NCBI GenBank assembly: GCA_023213395.1
Contig: CM041465.1
Location: 203,677,741-203,741,740, forward strand
DNA length: 64,000 bases
Direction of reading: 5' to 3'
Origin: Cycas panzhihuaensis
Lineage: Eukaryota > Cycadophyta
Shown here piece after piece: positions 46,256-56,537 of the stretch; the first letter of the stretch is position 1, and every line of letters begins with the position of its first letter. A program made the position numbers and the translations under genes. The notes below the pieces were generated by a model. It worked only from the letters and a program-made list of their open reading frames with translations. It was not told the origin of the DNA and did no database searches.

Positions 46256-47500
46256 TTGGTTCCGTTGCCTACGTCCATTGAGGAGGGACAGGGCCTAGGG
46301 GTTTCAAAGGAAAAAGAATGTGTAAAGGGCAGAGGACCCTGGTTGCCAAAGATGATGGCGGGTCAGAACTAAGCCACCGGCAGCCAGGGGACCTTCCAAT
46401 GCCACCTAAGAGGCCTTCAAGGTCGGAAGAGCCCCAGAAGGATACTTCACCAAAGGAAAAGGAGACCAGCAGGCAAAGGGCACTAAGATGGTCAAAAGAG
46501 GCAAAACTCAGAAGGGCGAGGAGACTAAGTTCGCAAAACAACGAGACTAAGGGACAGTCCGTTGAAGGATCTGAGGCAAGTGGAGCCCAGACACCTCAGG
46601 AAGAGGAAACCCATGGCGAACGCATGGTATTGACACCAGCCCCTATCAGAGATGATTTGTTTAGCCCGGAGTTGGAAGGAAAGCCAAAAGTGGATGAAAA
46701 ACAGAAAGAAATCTTAACAGAGGGAAGTATACCAGCGGAGGACAGCCCGAAGGACCTAGGTGATAGTGATAAGAAGGCGGAGGAAGGTCACCATACATAG
46801 TGGGAAAACAAGCTAACGAGGCAGCTTTTTGAAGATTCGACAGAAAAGGGTTCTGATCAATCTTATATCACGGTAACACCATTGACTATACAAGTTCCAG
46901 GTGTAGTGGAACCTATACATATAAAAACTCCATTCAAAAACCCGTTGTTTGGAAAGGATACTGCAGCAGTAGTGACTCCCAGTGCATCCCCAAAAGACGG
47001 AGGAGGGGAAAGATCACCATCAGGTGGGGGACGGTCGCAATCTCCCAAGATGGATGACTATAGAGATTTTGGGAGACTTACCTTTAATGATACTTGACGC
47101 AGAGCATGTGTACTTGTTTCGTAACCTCATTGATGTTAAGAGGATTACGTACGAAGACGAGATTAAAGCACGCCCGCTTGTACATTGAGAGGAGTACCCT
47201 TGGCTTGGTACAAGGAAATAAACAAAAATGAGCCATGGGCAAAGATTAAGAAAGCATTTGAAGAGAGATTCCAAAAGTTTCGCAAAGAATGAAGTCGTGG
47301 AAATCGCATTCAGAAATCGTGCAGAGGCCTGGGAATCTCCTAACTTACATTAGCGTAATGAAGATTATTGCGCCGTAGTATGATCAATGAGACAATCACG
47401 GATCATAACATGAAGAATTACTTCGTTAGAGGGTTTGAATGAGAAGTTGCGAGCTATGATGCATGCTCATCCGAAATCATTCAAGAATGCTCGAGTTGGC
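46256..47500 (+). pseudogene. Element I gag, N-terminal part
   Basis: A 160-residue frame (46318-46800) is rich in Lys, Arg, Glu and Pro. The next frame carries IHIKTPFKNPLFGKDTAAVV (46915-46975), the motif shared with F. The retrotransposon-gag core (47100-47480) is visible only with frame changes and stops (for example EHVYLFRNL near 47102). Gag would assemble the particle, but this copy is broken. Confidence 0.78.
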
Positions 47501-48385
47501 ATTGGATTTCGAGATGGAAATGGATGCCCAGGCAGGGGGACAAGATTCCTTGCTGCTAAGACTGCAAGATGAGATTAGAGAGCTGAGACAGAATCAAGAT
47601 AATCGACCTTCCGCCAAAGTTGGAGTAGCGTAAGAGGAGTCTCAATTAGAGGCACCGAGGAAAGAGGTAGCCCGATTGAAAATCGTAAATAATCGGAAGA
47701 AGAAGAGACACCGAAGAAAAAGAGCACACTTTGGAAGGATGACCAAGTGGTGCCATATTTGTGAAGAGAACTCACATACCACCCGGAATGTGATCGAACT
47801 TGAAAAACAATGCGACGCACTGCCAGGAGAAGTGGTGCCACATATGTGAGGTTGATACCCACACAACTAGGGATTGTTTCTACAATTCCGGAGGAAAATC
47901 ATTCGAGGTCGAGGTCGGGAAGAGGCAACCCACCTCGCAATGTGTATACAACGAGGGTGCAGCAGAGCCCTCAAGAAAGAAATGTACCGATGGGAAGATG
48001 CCTCATCTCTGCCAGCTCGCAATCGGAAGTCCGAATGCCCGATGAAGCTAGAATACTGAACAAAACCGTCAGATGCAATAATCGTGGCCCAAGTGAGCAC
48101 AAAATGTAAGATTGCAAGGGTAAAGCCAAAGCAACGAACTTAATGACGATCGTCTTTAAACGAAAAATGTGAAATTGCAGAATAAACAGAAAGAGAAAGT
48201 GGATGAAGAATATCCACACCCCTCAACTGAATTGGATCGTTACAAAAAGGCAAAACAAGTGTTAGACGGTTTAGTCCAGAGGAAGACCTACCGCCAATGG
48301 GTAAGCCGTAAACAAAAATGTTTACGTTCGAAAAACAAACAAAAGAGCCAGAGAAATTACTAGGAGAATCGGCCAGAAACCCCAA
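47500..48385 (+). pseudogene. Element I gag C-terminal part with two zinc knuckles
   Basis: Two knuckle-like segments lie in tandem: CHICEENSHTTRNV (47752-47793, last Cys lost) and CHICEVDTHTTRDC (47836-47877, complete C-x2-C-x4-H-x4-C). The second lies in the 81-residue frame 47800-48045. A basic region follows. Two near-copies of the knuckle suggest a small tandem duplication. Confidence 0.78.
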
Positions 48386-49036
48386 ATGGTGCAAATGGAG
48401 GAGTTATTCAAAGGATTACCAGCCGAAGACATTCCCAGAATGTTGGTACTAATGGAAAATTTAGTGAAGCAGTTACAGTTGACTATTCCTCTGTCTCAAG
48501 TTATTGATTGGATCAAAGGAGGAGTGCTACAGAAAGGAATTACCAAGAGTTGGAAGCAAATCATACCATCATTCGACATGGATCCGATGGTAACCATGTC
48601 AGTTTTGGGAGAAAAGTTTCCGAGAGTGATCGTTGATGGGGGAGCAGCTGTGAATGTACTGCCCACCTCGACATGGCGGAAGTTGGGAAGCCCGAAGTTG
48701 GAAGCAACGACTTATTCGCTGAAGTTGGCTAATGAACTACTAGTACGACCTGTGGGAAAACTAATGAACGTCAAGGTGGATGTGGCAGGAATTGTCGTAA
48801 AGATCGATTTTACGATTGTGGAAACGGAGAAAGGTGCAATACCCTATCCAGCTTTATTGGGGAGACCATGGCTATACAAAACCCAATGTCTCCAGAGTTG
48901 GAAAGATGTAACCTTCACCTTGTCAGATGAAGGAAATAAAGTAGTATTACCAATGTTGGGGAAGAACTCCATTGAGGTGATACGACAACGGATCAAGTAC
49001 AACCGCTGTAAGGGAAGCAACAACTTCTTCATGTGA
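48386..49036 (+). CDS. Element I aspartic protease region, intact frame
   Basis: A 216-residue uninterrupted frame holds an N-terminal helical part (MEELFKGLPAEDIPRMLVLM) and the active site VIVDGGAAVNVLPTSTW (48628-48680). The flap-side motif LLGRPWLYKTQCLQSWKDVT lies at 48852-48911. The protease would mature gag. It is the best-preserved coding segment of the family in this window, which may be chance or may mean late inactivation. It ends at the stop at 49036, without any RT after it. Confidence 0.85.
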   Translation: MVQMEELFKGLPAEDIPRMLVLMENLVKQLQLTIPLSQVIDWIKGGVLQKGITKSWKQIIPSFDMDPMVTMSVLGEKFPRVIVDGGAAVNVLPTSTWRKLGSPKLEATTYSLKLANELLVRPVGKLMNVKVDVAGIVVKIDFTIVETEKGAIPYPALLGRPWLYKTQCLQSWKDVTFTLSDEGNKVVLPMLGKNSIEVIRQRIKYNRCKGSNNFFM

Positions 49037-49640
49037 CAAAGAAAACCTCTATCATATCATGGAGAAGCCTACAACATCGACCCATTACCGTAAAGAAGAA
49101 CCGACCTATTTTGGAGAAATTTACAATTCTTGATGATGAAAACGAGATGAGATTTGTGGATTATTGGCTAAGGGACGATTATGAAGTCAACCCCTCATCC
49201 TATAGATGTAACCTACTTTCTCATAATGTGACCGAAATAGTTGCCACTCCAGAAGATAGAAATCATGGAGAATATGTTGGAGATTATGTGAAGCCCTTTT
49301 ATGGAGAACCACTATGTGGAATTTCCCATTCGAGACATTGTAGAGAACATTGGTTAGGAAAAGACCAATTAAGGGATCATAAGAAGAAATCGACAAAGCA
49401 TACCACACCAAGGAAAAGGCGGAAAAGGACAAGGCACGACCGCCACGACAAGACATCGCATTTCAAGAAGGGTGATCGAGTATGGCGATTCGACAACAAA
49501 TCCCAAACGACCCAAGGAGAATGGAAGATGCATTGGAAAGGCCCATATAGGATTGAGAAGGTGTACCAGAACGGCACTATCCAGTTGAAGAAACTATCGT
49601 GCCGCCTACTACGAAATGGTCAAGGGTAGTAAATCAAACC
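49037..49640 (+). pseudogene. Element I integrase C-terminal tail only
   Basis: The frame 49033-49629 contains a linker (EKFTILDDENEMRFVDYW) and a C-terminal integrase-like segment. The latter reads FKKGDRVWRFDNKSQTTQGE, then WKGPYRIEKVYQNGTIQL. This matches the last ~60 residues of gypsy integrases in layout. The zinc finger, the DDE core, RT and RNase H are all missing, so a large internal deletion joined the post-protease region to this tail. Confidence 0.78.
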
Positions 49641-50053
49641 CTATATCAACTAGGGTGGAGCAACTTACCAGAATCGGTTGGTTGTACCATAGCGTGTTGT
49701 ATGAAGTTGAGGCAAAATCGAATTGCCTTGATACCGGAACGTGATTCAGTTCGGTATGTAACATAAAATACAAAAAAATAAAAAAAAATAGAAAAACAAC
49801 CATAACTCATATCATACAAATAAGCAATATCGTGAAGCATGGAGGAAAGATATATCATCATACGGAAAATCAAGGGAAAGTTGAACAAAACAAAGTGCCA
49901 ATAGATGAGGATTTATTAACCAAGAATGGCGACCAAGCAGCGGAGCAAAGGCAGCAGGAGCAGCCTTAGAACAGAGAGGGGGAGGAATACCCCAAATTTT
50001 GAATTTTTTGTTGAGCAAGGATGCTCAACCCAATCATGTTGACTCGGCATAGA
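49641..50053 (+). other. Element I 3' untranslated region
   Basis: No gene is visible. An A-rich run near 49770-49800 and short frames only. No strong polypurine tract is seen directly before the LTR start at 50054 (GACTCGGCATAGA). Confidence 0.55.
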
Positions 50054-50860
50054 TGTTGGCGTTAAAATTGACTCAATGGTCAGATTGACCAAAGGGAGGC
50101 AAGTACGGACCACGCGCACGAGGGCTAAACAGTTGAAAAACCAAAGATTCGGTACGTATGATGTACGCACTGAACGGCACGCACTACGATACGCATCAAG
50201 AGCGGAATGTGGCTGCACGCACGACAAGACGGGACCAAAGGAAGCTCGAAGTCGCCCGACGACGCACGGACCTAATGAAGACATTAGTTAAAGTGCATAA
50301 CTAATGATTAAAGTGAAAGGGTACCTTGGTGACAAAAAGGTATGGTTATGACTTTGGGTCATAACCTTTCACCCAAAAGGCATCAAAGGGACATATTTAA
50401 TGGTGCTTTGAGGACCATTCCAGTGTGAGAGCCGAGTGATTCAATTCCATGACATACTCTCGGAGGGTGAGAGGAGATCAAGAGTACGCAAAGGTGCAGA
50501 TGACAAGACGCATGACACCGATTGGAGCATGAGTGCATGATAAGTACCATCCGGCACGCATATGTAACAGAGGATCAGATGTCACCGGAATGCTCAGAAC
50601 GCATTCCACAATGTAAATGAACTGTTGAATTAATAAAAGAAGAGTTATGTGGAAATTGGTGCATTCTTGATATATGTTGATGATGTGCTGAAATATGTAT
50701 TGAATTGCATCACGTGTACCATTCTGTGAATTATATATGGAATGTATGTGGAATATATGTGTATAACCATGTTGACAGTGTCCTAAAACTAGACTATAGC
50801 GCTGTGTAACCTTGACAAGTGCATTGATTCCACGAAGGGTGTGGAATCTATCAGTCAACA
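50054..50860 (+). repeat. Element I 3' LTR (807 bp)
   Basis: It starts TGTTGGCG and ends CAGTCAACA. The difference in length from the 5' LTR lies mainly in the first 250 bp, where short pieces are absent. The inverted repeat is at 50344-50366. The duplicated target TAGGC follows. Confidence 0.93.
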
Positions 50861-50865
50861 TAGGC

Positions 50866-50870
50866 GTACA
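50866..50870 (+). repeat. Last five bases of H 3' LTR
   Basis: GTACA after the duplicated TAGGC restores the LTR end seen at 28538 (AGGCGCACA). Copia fragment J starts at 50871. Confidence 0.75.
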
Positions 50871-51795
50871 GATTTGTCATCTCAAAAGTTCTCTTAAGAT
50901 CATCTTGGAGAATTTGTATCATCTTAGTGTCACTCCCAATGATCACTAAGTCATCAACATACAAAATGAAAAAGACAACATGGTTATGCCTAACTTTTAT
51001 ATAGAAATTAGGGTCTGATGAGGATCAATGATACCCATATCTTTGAAAATAATCATCGATTTTTTAATACCATGCTCTAGGGGCTTGTTTCAATCTATAC
51101 AAAGCCTTTTTGAAGCGACAGACCAAGTGTTCTTTGCCACGCAAAATATAGCTAGGAGGTTGCTCCAAATATACCTCCTCAACATCGCCATTTAGAAAGG
51201 CGCTCTTCACGTCCATTTGGTAAATTGCCCACTTGCATTGAGTAGCTAAGGCCAATATTAATCTGAAGGTGTTCATATTAGCCATTAGTGCAAAGGTCTC
51301 CTCATAGTCAATGCTTTTTTTTGTTTGAATCACTTGGCGATTGATCAAGCCTTGTGACACAATTTGTATGTCCTTAGACAATTATGCTAAATCCCATGTT
51401 CTATTCTTTTCAATAGAATGAATTTCCTCATCCATGGTAGCTTTCCACTTTTCATTTTCAAATGCCTCCTCAAAAATGGAAGACTCATCAACACAAAGCA
51501 CTTCAGCCATAAGTGCCTAGTTACTTGATTGCTGCTTTATTTTTTATGGACGTTTTCTTTCAATTACTTGTGCATCCTGTACTATTTGGGTATACCATTT
51601 TGGTAATTTCTCCGTTGTTGTAACTGTAACATCAATATCCTGGCCTTGTAATGGTTGAACAATTGCAAAACGGCTACTAGGGTCAAGAGGAGTGGATGAT
51701 AATGATGGAGCTAAAGTAGATGAAGAAGCAACAGGAGCAGAAGATGAACATGGTGTTGAAGATTGAGAGGGAAGGAAGTCCTCAACAATCAGTTT
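50871..51795 (-). pseudogene. Fragment J: copia RT segment
   Basis: Minus-strand copia sequence covers the part of RT from just after the VDD region back through MDVKSAFLNGDVEEVYLEQP (51160-51220) to the RT start and the Ser-rich integrase-RT linker. It is about 93% like 26571-27500 of element C by eye. Both ends are cut: by the H LTR at 50870 and by element K at 51796. It has no LTR of its own. Confidence 0.85.
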
Positions 51796-53070
51796 GACGT
51801 AGAAATGTATACTTTGATGAAATATCTGAGGTTGCTAAGGATAACATGACCTCCTCTTCCATCCCATTAGACAATATTGTTATTCCACATCGGACTCAAC
51901 CTCACTCAGAGGAATTACAAAATGAGCATCAAGTAACTTTGAACAAAACTTCAGAGGACATCATTCCAAGCACTTCTAGTGAAACCATGGATCAACAACC
52001 TAACTCATTCAAGCAGAATAACATCACCAGCAATTCCGATCAATCACCTACACCACCATAGAAGAAAATACCAAAATGGTATCTAAAGACAATGGAGGAA
52101 TCATGAATAAATCTAGATCTCATGCAAGAAGGTAGAAGAACCAAGAGTCAAACACACTACGGCCCCACAACCTATCATGACATCTCACTTCAATAGGCTC
52201 AAGATGATCCTCATTGGAGCAAGGTAATGGATGAAGAAATGGAGTCAATCTTAAGAAATAGAACTTGGGATCTAACAGAACTACCACCGGATAAATCTGT
52301 TGTTGGGTGTCGGTGGTTGTACAAAGTTAAGGAAAAGACAGATAGGGCAATCGAAAAATATAAGGCCCATCTTATGGCAAAAGGATACACTCAAACTCAA
52401 GGGATTGACTATGAAGAAATCTTTGCTCCTGTTAGCAAAATGACAACCATCAGAATGGTAATTGCATTATAGGCACAGAATAACTAGCTTGTATATTAGT
52501 TGGATGTCAAAGGAGCCTTTCTCAATGGAGATCTTCAAGAGGAAGTTTACACGGAACAACATCTTGGATATGTATCCAAGGGACAAGAACATCTTATTTG
52601 CAAACTCAATAAAGCCCTTTATGGATTGAAACAAGCTCCTAGGTCTTGGTACGCTAAGATTGACTCCTACCTACGAGGTGCTAGAATGAAATGATCGTAA
52701 GCAGATTCCAAACTTTATGTTCATGTTGATAAGAACAATCAGATCATTATTCTCGTAGTGTATGGATGATCTAATACTGACCAAAAGCAACACTAGCTAG
52801 ATCAACTTTCTACGACTTCAACTGTCAAAGACCTTTAAAATGATAAACCTAGGAGAAATTCACTATTACCCAGGGATTGAGATTCATAAGAAGGAAGATG
52901 GAATCTTTATTCATTAAAGCAATTATATAGCCCAGATACTAGAGGAGTTCAACATGGCAGATTGTAAACCATCTCCAACACCCATGTGTGTTGGAACCAA
53001 GCTAACTGCTGATCTAGAAGGGAAACCAGTCAATGAGACTCTTTACAGAAAACTGACTAGGAACTTTATA
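51796..53070 (+). pseudogene. Fragment K: copia integrase end and RT
   Basis: The plus strand starts in the integrase tail (NVYFDEISEVAKD near 51812), with a Ser/Thr/Gln linker at 51846-52061. RT follows: MDEEMESILRNRTWDLTELP (52227), [20 protein letters not shown] (52500) and a frameshifted M-D-D motif near 52762. It breaks off at about 53070 shortly after LYRKLT. Stops near 52470 and 52695 interrupt it. It is closer in style to element A than to B, D, E and G. Confidence 0.82.
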
Positions 53071-54541
53071 TATATTTCCCAGAATTTGTGCTCTTGTAAC
53101 TTTAACCTTGCGACTTCCTTCCGTAGGGCTTCCACCTCTGAATTTTCTCCTATTTTTGCCATTTGAAATAGGGATCTATTAAGATTTTGTGTTTTCAACT
53201 CGTTTATTTCCTCCTAGAGCCTCATGACAAGGGGATCATAAGCTATTCTCTTTATATCAATCTCTTTCTCGAAATCTAGTGCTAACTCTAGAGCATGTTG
53301 ATATGGCTTTAATGGATGTGAAACTATTGCATTCCTCAATTTGGTGTTTAAGCCATTCACAAAGAAAGTCGTCATACTTAAACCCGTAATCTTTTCTCTT
53401 TTTGTCATAGCAGATGCTATCATATCGATTCTACTTATATATGTCATTACTAACTCTCCTAGCTTCTTTCGAATCTCTCTCAAAGTTAATTCTATGATAT
53501 TGTTATTATGGTATTTCAAGAATCTTTCTTCAAATTCCTTTTTTATCTCATTCCAAGACTTTTGTGGATCCAATTGCTTGTACCAAGCTAATGGTACACC
53601 CTTAGTGAATAGGTGAATCTCTCTTTAATTTTTGTTTCATCTATAATCTTTTCAAGATTTATAAATCTTTGGAATAAGTATATGTGCTCTAATACATCTG
53701 TAGAGTCATCAAAAATTAATTTTTCAAACTCTTGGTGATGTGCCATTGTGAAATTACTTCTTGTTTCCCCCTTTTGTGGTTGGGTTGTCTTTTTCCCTTT
53801 TGAAAGCTTTCTATAAGGTCCCCTTAGTGGTGTCTCTTTTCCATTGTTCCCTTTCCTGAATAGGTGATTTCAATTGTATAATGCCTAGTATTCTCGGTAT
53901 TTCTGCTGCTACTGGGGTTGCTATTAAATATGATTGATCCTCACTCCCCTTCAGTGGATCCTCAAATAATTATATGATAAGATGATTTTCCCAATATGCC
54001 TGGGGACCTTCCTTTGCCTTCTCTTCGTTGGCACTTAGATCCTTCGGAGTAGAGTCCAAACTTAATTCTTTTTTAGGGGTCTTTATTTCTTTTGTTTCAT
54101 CCTTTTCTCTTTCCTCTTCAATATCTTCCTCTCTATTTTGATTGTATCATTTTTTTGGAGCAGGTGCGGCTGTCATTGGCTCCCCTTGGCCTTCATTTTT
54201 CGTATTCCATGGTGTTTGGGTGCCACTTGCCTCAGATCCTTCCACTTATTCTATTTGGTCTTCCCTTTGTCCTATACTCAATCTTTTTGCTCTCCTTGAC
54301 TTTTTCTCCTTGGACCATCTTAAGGCTCTCTACCTATTTGACTCCACTATCTCCTTAGGCTTTGTCTGTGACTCCTCTGCCTTCAAAGGCCATTTAGGTG
54401 GCATTGGAAGGTCCTCTTGGTTGTCGAGGCTTAGTTAGAGTCTGCTATCATTGCAACAGCCAGAGTGACTTGCCCTTTACACATAGAAGACTCTGGCTTC
54501 TTCTTCCCTCTACCAGTGGACTTAGGCAATGAAACCAATGT
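53071..54541 (-). pseudogene. Element L gag, 5' part
   Basis: On the minus strand, the frame 53573-53214 holds the retrotransposon gag domain (WNEIKKEFEERFLKYHNNNI, then LTLREIRKKLGELVMTYISR). The N-terminal region (53640-54480) runs in broken frames similar to F and I. The left end is cut by copia fragment K. Zinc knuckle and protease are missing. Confidence 0.8.
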
Positions 54542-54556
54542 TGGCAACGGAACCAA
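54525..54556 (-). other. Duplicated primer-binding site of element L
   Basis: On the minus strand TTGGTTCCGTTGCC next to the LTR is followed after AACA by a second copy, TTGGTTTCATTGCC. Elements F and I have this site once. A short tandem duplication of about 18 bp is the simplest explanation. Confidence 0.75.
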
Positions 54557-55368
54557 TGTTGACTTAATACCCGTCCTACTGAGATATTCACTTGTCAAGG
54601 CTTCCACTATAGTCTAGGGTGTGCTCACGGTCTACATACACATTCATGTATTAAATTATGCCTCATAAGTCCACAACATAATCATATAACACAATAAAGC
54701 ATCATGCATTCCTCATTACATACACAGATTGCATGTAACTCTGTAATCCCATTAAACAATAGTCAATAATTACATCATATCATGTTTACGTATAACGCTG
54801 GACTGTCATCCATACTAGACTAGATCCAATGATTCACTTGACTCGGCTCTCAAACTTGAGAATGTATCACAAGACTCATTAACTCGGCTTTCACCCTTAA
54901 GAACATGCCATAGAATGAATAACTTGGCTCTCCCATCAATCCCATTGATTGAATATGCTTAAATAGTTCGTGTGTCTCTATTGAGGAATGGTTGTGACCA
55001 AAAGTCACAATCGTCCCTTTTTCTTAACGCACACCTTTTCATAATCATTCCTTAACTAATCTAATCCACTACTGGTTAATTTGCATGTGCATCTGTACAG
55101 TCTTGATCCATGTGTCTCTTTTCTGCCTGGTCTGTTCTGCGAGCATTCCTGGTGTGTTCCCAGGTTGTTCTACATGTGTTCCTTCTTTGTATAGTGTGTT
55201 CTTGTGGTGGAACGCATTCTGTTCTACCTGTTTGCCTATTGGTTTCTCTTTTGTTCCCTTTTTTGAACGTCTGTCAAACGATTTCCCTGCATTTATCAGC
55301 TGCATTAAATCACAATTACCCATATGTTCCTTCCCTTGGATGCATAGGTGCCAAACTTGTCCGTAACA
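54557..55368 (-). repeat. Element L 5' LTR (812 bp)
   Basis: On the minus strand it starts TGTTACGGACAAG at 55368 and ends ATTAAGTCAACA at 54557. It carries the family inverted repeat GGTTGTGAC...GTCACAA (54990-55011). It abuts the protease region of copia element D, so L probably inserted into D. Confidence 0.8.
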
Positions 55369-56537
55369 ATTACCACTAAAAAATGCCTAAGTAGGATTCT
55401 GATTATTGCTAAAAGAAGCAACTTTACCAACACCTAGAATTTCTATAGTGATATCATCACCAAAGGTCACTATTTCACGCTTGCTCTCTTGTATGCCAAT
55501 CAACAAATTTGCATCACTAGTCATATGATGAGATGCACCAAAATCGACAACCCAAGTGTTGTCATTTTTACAGTCACCATAAGCACAAAATAACTTATCA
55601 TTCTGATCATGTTGTGTAGTGTGGCCTTGATAGCCAACACAAAATGCCCCACGTTAGTTGCCATGTCAAGCTTCTCAAAATCCACCTCAATTTGGTCCTT
55701 GTGTGGGTTGCTACTGTTGTTGCTACTGCTGCATGTTGCTTTGTTTCTTCTTACGTTCTAGTTGAATGTGACCAACTTTGCCACAATTATGGTGGGTGAC
55801 TTTTTTGACTTCCCACCATTGAGGTTTAGGTTGCCAAATTTCATTTGAAGATTTTTCTTGGGCATCATGGGTTGTTTGCCCTTGTGCTTTGCGAAAGCGC
55901 TAGATGATCCTACTTCATTTTGATGAAGGTAAATCTCTTCTTCTTGCAATAGAAGTGCCTCCAACTCATTAAAAGGCAAGCTTAACAATCTGTTGTTGTG
56001 GGAAAGGTCGAACATGAAGTCATTGTAATCTTTTGGAAGAGCATGAGGGGTAGTTGTGACCAGATCTTCATTTGAGGCTGGTTTACCAAGTGCAGTTAAA
56101 TGATTGCTAATTGCTTTTACAGAAGTTAAATATGCCACCATGGCCTCTACAAATTGCAAGCTAAACAATTTAGCTCCTAGCATAACAGTGCAACCATCAT
56201 TTTGTATTTCATACAATGAAAAAATGATATTCCAAGCATCTTTAGAAGAAGTAGAAAAATCAATATTCTAATCAACATGATCACTTACAAATAAATGAAT
56301 AAATGTTAATGCAATCTCATCTTTGGCATTAAATGTTACAAGTGTAATTGGATCTGCAGGAGTTGGGTTGTTTGGAATTGTTGGATTAGGGGTTGGTGTT
56401 GGCTTGATGATAGTGCCATTCACATATCCCCACAACTCATTTGTTATCAATAACTCTTTAACTTGTTTCTTCCATATTGAAAAATTTTCACTTCTAGTGA
56501 GCTTGATGGTGTTGCCGTTTAGCATAGATGTAGCCAT
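55369..56537 (-). pseudogene. Element D gag and start of protease
   Basis: Gag begins at 56537 (MATSMLNGNTIKLTRSENFS). The UBN2-like domain continues in a second frame (56216-55758, ALGKPASNEDLVTTTPHALP). A knuckle-like segment with its first half degraded lies near 55750-55800. The protease region, with VTFGDDITIEILGVGKV, lies at 55415-55470, and the active-site area (VVDFGASHHM) near 55525-55555. Several frameshifts are present. Confidence 0.83.

Larger units (their letters stand above)
45433..50860 (+). mobile_element. Element I: gypsy element with gag-protease but no RT, 5.4 kb
   Basis: LTRs of 823 and 807 bp flank the element, with an exact target-site duplication TAGGC (45428-45432 and 50861-50865). 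Inside are a primer site, gag, two zinc knuckles and protease, then only the C-terminal tail of integrase. RT, RNase H and the integrase core are absent. It is therefore non-autonomous, like TR-GAG elements, and would have needed enzymes from a relative. F and L belong to the same LTR family. Confidence 0.92.
27901..50870 (+). mobile_element. Element H: large Ty3/gypsy element, host of three nested insertions
   Basis: The order is 5' LTR, primer site, leader, gag, zinc knuckle, protease, RT, RNase H, integrase, a tandem repeat, an extra coding region, polypurine tract and 3' LTR. RT before integrase is the gypsy order. The D-G-G protease site and an RT motif close to APEDQLKTTF fit the Ogre/Tat/Athila clade, as does a primer site resembling tRNA-Asp. 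The TRIM (29102-29424), copia G (31283-38134) and gypsy I (45433-50860) interrupt it. Without them it is about 10.35 kb. I see no matching target-site duplication at its own ends. Confidence 0.88.
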
